From NCBI RefSeq assembly GCF_025962655.1, contig NZ_JAGFPE010000010.1:60708-124707 (forward strand): DNA of 64,000 nt. Reading direction: 5' to 3'. The DNA is from Candidatus Symbiopectobacterium sp. NZEC151. Lineage in GTDB: Bacteria > Pseudomonadota > Gammaproteobacteria > Enterobacterales > Enterobacteriaceae. Below, one piece after another: positions 59,372-64,000 of this stretch. Every line of letters begins with the position of its first letter. Positions within the stretch are counted from its first letter, which is position 1. The notes below the pieces were generated by a model that was given only the letters and a program-made list of their open reading frames with translations, was not told the origin of the DNA and did no database searches. The position numbers and the translations under genes were made by a program.

Positions 59372-60970
59372 TTAGTCGAGCAGGGTGTAACCTGGCAACG
59401 TCAGGAAATCGATCAGTTTGTCTTGTGTGGTTATCTGATCCATCAGACGCGCCGCTTCGTCAAAGCGTCCACCGCTAAAACGCGCCTCGCCTAATTCCTC
59501 CTGAATCACCAGCATCTCTTCTGCCAGCATGCGCTGGAACAGGGCTTTGGTAACCACTTGTCCATCGCTCAACGTTTTGCCGTGGTGGATCCACTGCCAA
59601 ATCGAGGTGCGGGAAATTTCTGCCGTCGCCGCATCCTCCATCAGCCCGTAAATCGGTACGCAGCCATTGCCAGAGATCCAGGCTTCGATGTACTGCACTG
59701 CGACGCGAATATTGGCGCGCATCCCCGCTTCGGTGCGCTCACCGGGGCAAGGTGCCAGCAATTCTGCGGCGCCAATCGGCGCATCGTTCTCCCGGCTCAC
59801 CTCAAGCTGATTGACGCGTTCACCCAACGCATCGTCAAAAACCGCCATCACGGTATCCGCCAGGCCGGGGTGTGCAATCCAGGTGCCGTCATGGCCATTT
59901 TTCGCTTCTAACGCCTTGTCCTGACGCACTTTTTCCAACACCCACTGATGACGCGCCGGCTCTTTGCTGGGAATAAACGCGGCCATCCCGCCCATCGCGA
60001 AAGCGCCACGACGGTGACAGGTTTTGATGAGCAAACGTGAATAGGCATTGAGGAAGGGCTTATCCATGGTGACGGACTGCCGGTCAGGCAATACGCGATC
60101 GGCATGGTTTTTCAATGTCTTGATATAGCTGAAGATGTAATCCCAACGGCCGCAATTCAGCCCGACAATGTGGTCGCGCAGCGCATGCAGAATCTCATCC
60201 ATCTGGAACACCGCTGGCAGCGTTTCAATCAGCACCGTGGCCTTGATGGTGCCGCGCGGCAAATCAAAGCGATCTTCGGTATAGCTGAATACCTCGCTCC
60301 ACCAGGCCGCTTCGCGCCAGGATTGCAGCTTAGGCAGATAAAAATAGGGGCCACTGCCTTTTGCCAGCAAGGCTTGATAGTTATGGTAAAAGTAGAGCGC
60401 GAAATCGAACAACCCACCGGGAATCGCTTCGCCCTGCCAGGTGACATGTTTTTCCGGCAGGTGCAGACCGCGCACCCGACAAATCAGCACGGCTGGATTC
60501 GGTTTAAGCTGATAAATCTTGCCTTCATCATTGACGTAAGAGATGGTGCCTCGCACCGCATCGCGCAAATTGAGCTGGCCGTCGATCACCTTTTCCCATG
60601 AAGGAGACAGCGAATCTTCAAAATCCGCCATAAACACTTTCACGTTCGCGTTCAGGGCATTGATGATCATCTTCCGTTCGACAGGCCCGGTGATCTCCAC
60701 GCGGCGATCCTGTAAATCCGCCGGGATACCTCGAATAGTCCAGTCCGCATTGCGAATGGAAGCCGTTTCCGAAATAAAATCTGGCAATTCACCTGCATCG
60801 ATCTTCTGCTGCTGTAGCTGTCTTTCCAACAGCAATCCGTTCCTTGGCAACAAGAAACGGTTGACCAACCCCGCCAAAAAATCGGTGGCCTCTTCTGTCA
60901 GAATGCTCTGCTCTGCCATGCCAAAACGTTCACTGAATGCCAACTCACGGCTTATTGTCTGCTGTGTCAT
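59372..60970 (-). CDS. aceB: Malate synthase A
   Basis: A 532-residue enzyme that condenses glyoxylate and acetyl-CoA to malate. Segments KVFMADFEDSLSP (about 105) and GLNCGRWDYIFSYIK (about 270) carry the magnesium and catalytic residues. The start is ATG 60970 (MTQQTISRELAFSE); the open frame extends 24 codons upstream. First gene of aceBAK. Confidence 0.97.
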   Translation of the reverse strand: MTQQTISRELAFSERFGMAEQSILTEEATDFLAGLVNRFLLPRNGLLLERQLQQQKIDAGELPDFISETASIRNADWTIRGIPADLQDRRVEITGPVERKMIINALNANVKVFMADFEDSLSPSWEKVIDGQLNLRDAVRGTISYVNDEGKIYQLKPNPAVLICRVRGLHLPEKHVTWQGEAIPGGLFDFALYFYHNYQALLAKGSGPYFYLPKLQSWREAAWWSEVFSYTEDRFDLPRGTIKATVLIETLPAVFQMDEILHALRDHIVGLNCGRWDYIFSYIKTLKNHADRVLPDRQSVTMDKPFLNAYSRLLIKTCHRRGAFAMGGMAAFIPSKEPARHQWVLEKVRQDKALEAKNGHDGTWIAHPGLADTVMAVFDDALGERVNQLEVSRENDAPIGAAELLAPCPGERTEAGMRANIRVAVQYIEAWISGNGCVPIYGLMEDAATAEISRTSIWQWIHHGKTLSDGQVVTKALFQRMLAEEMLVIQEELGEARFSGGRFDEAARLMDQITTQDKLIDFLTLPGYTLLD

Positions 60971-61079
60971 CTCTCGGGTTCCTTTTCTCAGGGCCACGCT
61001 CCCTGTTAACAGAGAGGGGTTATCAAGGGGCGAAATTTTCAACCAACAGAATTAAGCGTAATCCAATTACATTAAAAAT

Positions 61080-61169
61080 CAAAAACGATTTCCATTTTTA
61101 TTAAATAAACAATTTATCATTCTGATTTACATGAATAAAAACATGAAAAAATCAGGGAAATGATTTTCA
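61080..61169 (-). promoter_or_regulatory. IclR-box-like sites in the aceBAK promoter
   Basis: The segment at 61155-61169 (GGGAAATGATTTTCA) matches the IclR consensus TGGAAATNATTTCCA at 12 of 14 defined bases. A half-site TGGAAATCGTTTT lies at 61082-61094 on the minus strand. Both are upstream of aceB, within the AT-rich gap of 61043-61190. Confidence 0.65.
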
Positions 61170-61187
61170 ACAGAAACGAGCAAGCAT

Positions 61188-61212
61188 AAAAAAGGGTGCC
61201 AATAGGCACCCT
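61188..61212 (-). terminator. Rho-independent terminator of metA
   Basis: AGGGTGCC (61193-61200), loop AATA, GGCACCCT (61205-61212). Read leftwards from metA a run of T (A in the plus strand, 61188-61193) follows the stem. Confidence 0.88.
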
Positions 61213-61233
61213 GAGTAAAACGGCAGGAGGTTC

Positions 61234-62163
61234 TTAGTCCAGCGTTGGATTCATACGACGCAGATCGAACGGTGTGATCTGATAGACGCAATAGTTGAGC
61301 CAGTTAGCAAACAACAAATGCCCGTGGCTGCGCCAGCTCGCTTTTGGCGCGTTCTCAGGATTGTCGTCAGGGAAATAATTCAACGGTACGGTCGGGTTCA
61401 AGCCCGCATCGCGGTCACGAAAGAATTCGCTGGCAAGGGTATGCGCATCATATTCAGGGTGTCCGGTGACGAACACCTGACGCTTATCTTTACTGGCAAA
61501 CAGATAAGCACCGGCCTCATCAGACTCAACCAGAATATCTAAATCGGCGTACTGACGAATAATATCCGTGGGGAAATCAGCGTAGCGCGAATGGGGGGCC
61601 AGGAAGGTTTCATCAAAACCACGGGTAAGCAACGCATGCTGCTGCACCGTGTGATGCGTATACACGCCAGAAAGCTTCTTGCTGCGGGTCATTTTCGGAA
61701 TGCCATACAGCAGATTTAATCCAGCCTGCACCGCCCAACAGACAAACAAGGTAGACGTCACATGATCCTTTGCCCAATCAATCACTTTTGCTATCTGTGG
61801 CCAGTAAACCACATCGCAGAAATCCACCAGACCCAGCGGCGCACCGGTGACAATCAGACCATCGAAGTTCTCGTTCTCAATATCCTCGAAGTCACAGTAA
61901 AAGTTATTGAGATGTTCAGTAGGCGTGTTTTTGGACTCACGGCTATCAATGCGCAGCAGTTGGATATCGATCTGCAACGGCGAGTTGGAGAGCAGGCGCA
62001 GGAACTGGTTTTCTGTCTCAATCTTCTTCGGCATAAGGTTCAACACTAACACCTTCAGCGGACGAATCTCCTGAGTGCTGGCACGAGAAGTGGTCATGAC
62101 GAACACATTCTCATTGCGCAAAAAACTTACCGCAGGTAACTCATCAGGGATCCGAATTGGCAT
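61234..62163 (-). CDS. metA: Homoserine O-succinyltransferase
   Basis: A 309-residue enzyme, the first committed step of methionine synthesis. The catalytic residues C142 (FVCWAVQ), H235 and E237 (GHPEYD) are at the same positions as in E. coli. The start is ATG 62163 ([11 protein letters not shown]). Upstream are met boxes, so MetJ control is expected. Confidence 0.97.
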   Translation of the reverse strand: MPIRIPDELPAVSFLRNENVFVMTTSRASTQEIRPLKVLVLNLMPKKIETENQFLRLLSNSPLQIDIQLLRIDSRESKNTPTEHLNNFYCDFEDIENENFDGLIVTGAPLGLVDFCDVVYWPQIAKVIDWAKDHVTSTLFVCWAVQAGLNLLYGIPKMTRSKKLSGVYTHHTVQQHALLTRGFDETFLAPHSRYADFPTDIIRQYADLDILVESDEAGAYLFASKDKRQVFVTGHPEYDAHTLASEFFRDRDAGLNPTVPLNYFPDDNPENAPKASWRSHGHLLFANWLNYCVYQITPFDLRRMNPTLD

Positions 62164-62181
62164 GACACTACACCTCACTGC

Positions 62182-62213
62182 AACCGTTTATACGTTTATA
62201 CGTTTAGACATCC
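62182..62213 (-). promoter_or_regulatory. Four tandem met boxes (MetJ operator) of metA
   Basis: On the plus strand, four consecutive 8-mers read AACCGTTT, ATACGTTT, ATACGTTT, AGACATCC, each resembling the AGACGTCT met-box consensus on the other strand at four to six of eight positions. They begin 19 bp before the metA start codon. Confidence 0.85.
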
Positions 62214-62303
62214 AGATGCATGAAGATAACCAGTTTTCCCTTGCTTGTACAGCGCACAGGCCGAAGTTGAATAATCTTCATCCTGTGCCCCGTGCAGCGC
62301 CGT

Positions 62304-63605
62304 TTACATCTGTACTTCTTTCCCTTTTCTGTGCAGCAGCAGAGAAACAAACATCGCCATCAGGCACATGGCAGAGACATACCAGAAGAACGTTGTTTCG
62401 ATACCCGCTGATTTCAGCGACAGCGCGACATACTCAGCCGAACCGCCAAACAACGCGTTGCCTATCGCATAGGACAGTCCCACGCCCAGCGCACGCACCT
62501 CTGGCGGAAACATTTCTGCTTTCAGCACACCGCTGATCGAGGTGTAAAAACTGATGATCATCAACGCCATCACGATAATGCCAAACGCCGCATAGGGGTT
62601 TGTCACATTCTGCAAAGCGCTGAGGATCGGAACGGTAAACAACGCGGCCATCGAACCAAAAATGATCATCATGGTACGGCGCCCGATTTTATCCGACAAC
62701 GCGCCAAACAGCGGTTGTAGCAACATGAATATCACCAAAGCGCCCGTCATCACTCCACTTGCGGTTTTTGCATCCATACCCGCCGTATTCACCAGATACT
62801 TCTGCATGTAGGTGGTGTAGGTATAAAAGCTCAACGACCCTGCGGCGGTAAAGCCCAGCACAATCATAAAAGCACGCCGATTGCGCCACAAACCAGAAAG
62901 CGTTCCCGCATCTTTGCGCTGGCGAGAGGTGGTGCTCGCTGTTTCATGCAGCGAACGCCGCAGGTATAGCGCCACAATCGCCAGCAGTCCACCCAATGCA
63001 AAAGGAATACGCCATCCCCAGGCTTTCAGTTCTTCAGTGCTGAGCCACTGTTGCAGGATAACCAACACCAACAGCGCCAATAACTGCCCACCGATCAACG
63101 TGACATATTGAAAGGAGGCATAAAACCCGCGCTTGCCCTCAACGGCAACTTCACTCATGTAGGTTGCGCTGGTGCCATACTCGCCGCCAACAGAGAGTCC
63201 CTGAAACAAACGGGCCAGCAGCAACAAAGCCGGTGCCCAATGGCCAATCACGCTATAAGTCGGCAAACAGGCGATAACGAATGAGCCACAGCACATCATA
63301 CAAACAGAGATAAGCATCGAGGTGCGGCGACCGTGCTTATCAGCAATATAGCCAAAAAGCCAACCACCGATCGGACGCATCAGAAACCCGACGGCAAACA
63401 CGCCAGCGGTTTGCAGGAGTTGCGTCGTGGTATCACCACTGGGGAAAAACGCAGAGGCAAAATAGAGTGCGCAGAACGAATAGACATAAAAATCGAACCA
63501 TTCCACCAGGTTACCGGATGAGGCTCCCACAATGGCGAAAATCCGCTTGCGTGTATCATGGGGGTCTAGGTGTTGCTGCGCAAGCGGTGGTGTTACATCT
63601 GCCAT
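62304..63605 (-). CDS. kgtP: Alpha-ketoglutarate permease, MFS family
   Basis: A 433-residue proton symporter, very like E. coli KgtP (432 residues) throughout, including [16 protein letters not shown] and [15 protein letters not shown] near the N-terminal half. It starts at ATG 63605 ([11 protein letters not shown]); the frame runs 16 codons further upstream. Takes up alpha-ketoglutarate. It lies between metA and the rRNA operon, a position that differs from E. coli. Confidence 0.93.
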   Translation of the reverse strand: MADVTPPLAQQHLDPHDTRKRIFAIVGASSGNLVEWFDFYVYSFCALYFASAFFPSGDTTTQLLQTAGVFAVGFLMRPIGGWLFGYIADKHGRRTSMLISVCMMCCGSFVIACLPTYSVIGHWAPALLLLARLFQGLSVGGEYGTSATYMSEVAVEGKRGFYASFQYVTLIGGQLLALLVLVILQQWLSTEELKAWGWRIPFALGGLLAIVALYLRRSLHETASTTSRQRKDAGTLSGLWRNRRAFMIVLGFTAAGSLSFYTYTTYMQKYLVNTAGMDAKTASGVMTGALVIFMLLQPLFGALSDKIGRRTMMIIFGSMAALFTVPILSALQNVTNPYAAFGIIVMALMIISFYTSISGVLKAEMFPPEVRALGVGLSYAIGNALFGGSAEYVALSLKSAGIETTFFWYVSAMCLMAMFVSLLLHRKGKEVQM

Positions 63606-63858
63606 AGTAAAAATCCCTATAAGAGTTATAAATGCGTGCAGCGGCATGCTCATGCATACGGCACAAGTAAATTGTTATAATTTGGTAAAACGCAGTGAAA
63701 ACAACGTGCAAAAGCGTGTGGTGGAAACGAGTTATTCTCGATGTTGTCACAAACAGAGAGTAAGAGAAAGGTTATTACATTAATAAAACGGGATATAAAG
63801 CGTGTCTGAATGCTCCTTTTTTCCGCAAAATAACGGGGAAAATGAATATTACGCACAG

Positions 63859-63887
63859 CAAAAAGGGCTGTCCTTTCGGACAGCCCC
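63859..63887 (-). terminator. Terminator of the rRNA operon
   Basis: GGGCTGTCC (63865-63873), loop TTTC, GGACAGCCC (63878-63886). Read leftwards from the 5S gene the stem is followed by a T-run (AAAAA in the plus strand). Confidence 0.9.
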
Positions 63888-63931
63888 TTCGCTACTTTTA
63901 TCATCAGACACCGTCTGATAATCGATATAAA

Positions 63932-64000
63932 AGCCTGGCAGTTCCCTACTCTCACATGGGGAAGCCCCACACTACCATCGGCGCTACGGCGTTTCACTTC
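63932..64000 (-). rRNA. rrf: 5S rRNA, 3' part (cut by window edge)
   Basis: The reverse complement ends CTGCCAGGCT and includes GTGGGGCTTCCCCATGTGAGAGTAGG and GCCGTAGCGCCGATGG, matching the 3' half of enterobacterial 5S rRNA with a few differences. About 69 of 120 bases are in the window. The rest of the rRNA operon lies outside to the right, and its terminator is at 63859-63887. Confidence 0.95.

Overview
The window is a chromosomal segment of a Gram-negative gammaproteobacterium of the order Enterobacterales. Several blocks keep the E. coli gene order: orn/tRNA-Gly next to rsgA-psd-mscM, then epmA-frdABCD, an entericidin, efp and epmB-yjeI, then pgi-lysC, metH-iclR, aceBAK-metA and a 5S rRNA that would close an rRNA operon. 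Blocks that are separate in E. coli are joined here and accessory genes sit between them. Genus cannot be fixed from the sequence; Pectobacteriaceae, Yersiniaceae and Morganellaceae-type relatives all fit.

Left accessory region (1-17 kb): a partial VirK/YbjX-family gene, a complete ascG / ascFB beta-glucoside operon with operators, a very large ankyrin-repeat protein, and then the main discovery of the window, a five-gene darobactin-type RiPP cluster (darA-darB-darC-darD-darE, about 8.6-14.8 kb). A small AT-rich gene encodes a 70-residue precursor whose C-terminus holds the heptapeptide WNWSKGF. This is the darobactin A core (WNWSKSF) with Ser6 replaced by Gly. It is followed by an FtsX/MacB-type permease, a HlyD-type adaptor, an ABC ATPase and a radical SAM/SPASM maturase, in the known dar order. 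An AraC regulator/PEBP pair and a small P-loop protein follow.

Core region (17-32 kb): two identical tRNA-Gly(GCC), oligoribonuclease, RsgA, phosphatidylserine decarboxylase, the MscM channel, EpmA, the fumarate reductase operon with its terminator, an MFS pump divergent from an HxlR regulator, an entericidin lipoprotein, an SRPBCC protein and an EamA transporter.

Region 32-48 kb: an MFS/serine hydrolase pair divergent from a LysR regulator, EF-P and EpmB (so EF-P and both lysylation enzymes are in the window), YjeI, Pgi, a lysine riboswitch ahead of lysC, a BASS-family carrier, a DASS anion carrier with a consensus CRP site, an unrecognised protein with a CheD-like Cys/His pattern, and a TonB siderophore receptor with its own AraC regulator, both with Fur-box-like sites.

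Region 48-64 kb: a YefM-YoeB toxin-antitoxin pair behind a perfect 24-bp palindrome, MetH, IclR, a three-gene phospholipid cluster (CDP-alcohol phosphotransferase, acyltransferase, CdsA-like), the glyoxylate operon aceBAK with IclR-box-like sites, metA with four tandem met boxes, an alpha-ketoglutarate permease, and the 3' part of a 5S rRNA at the window edge.
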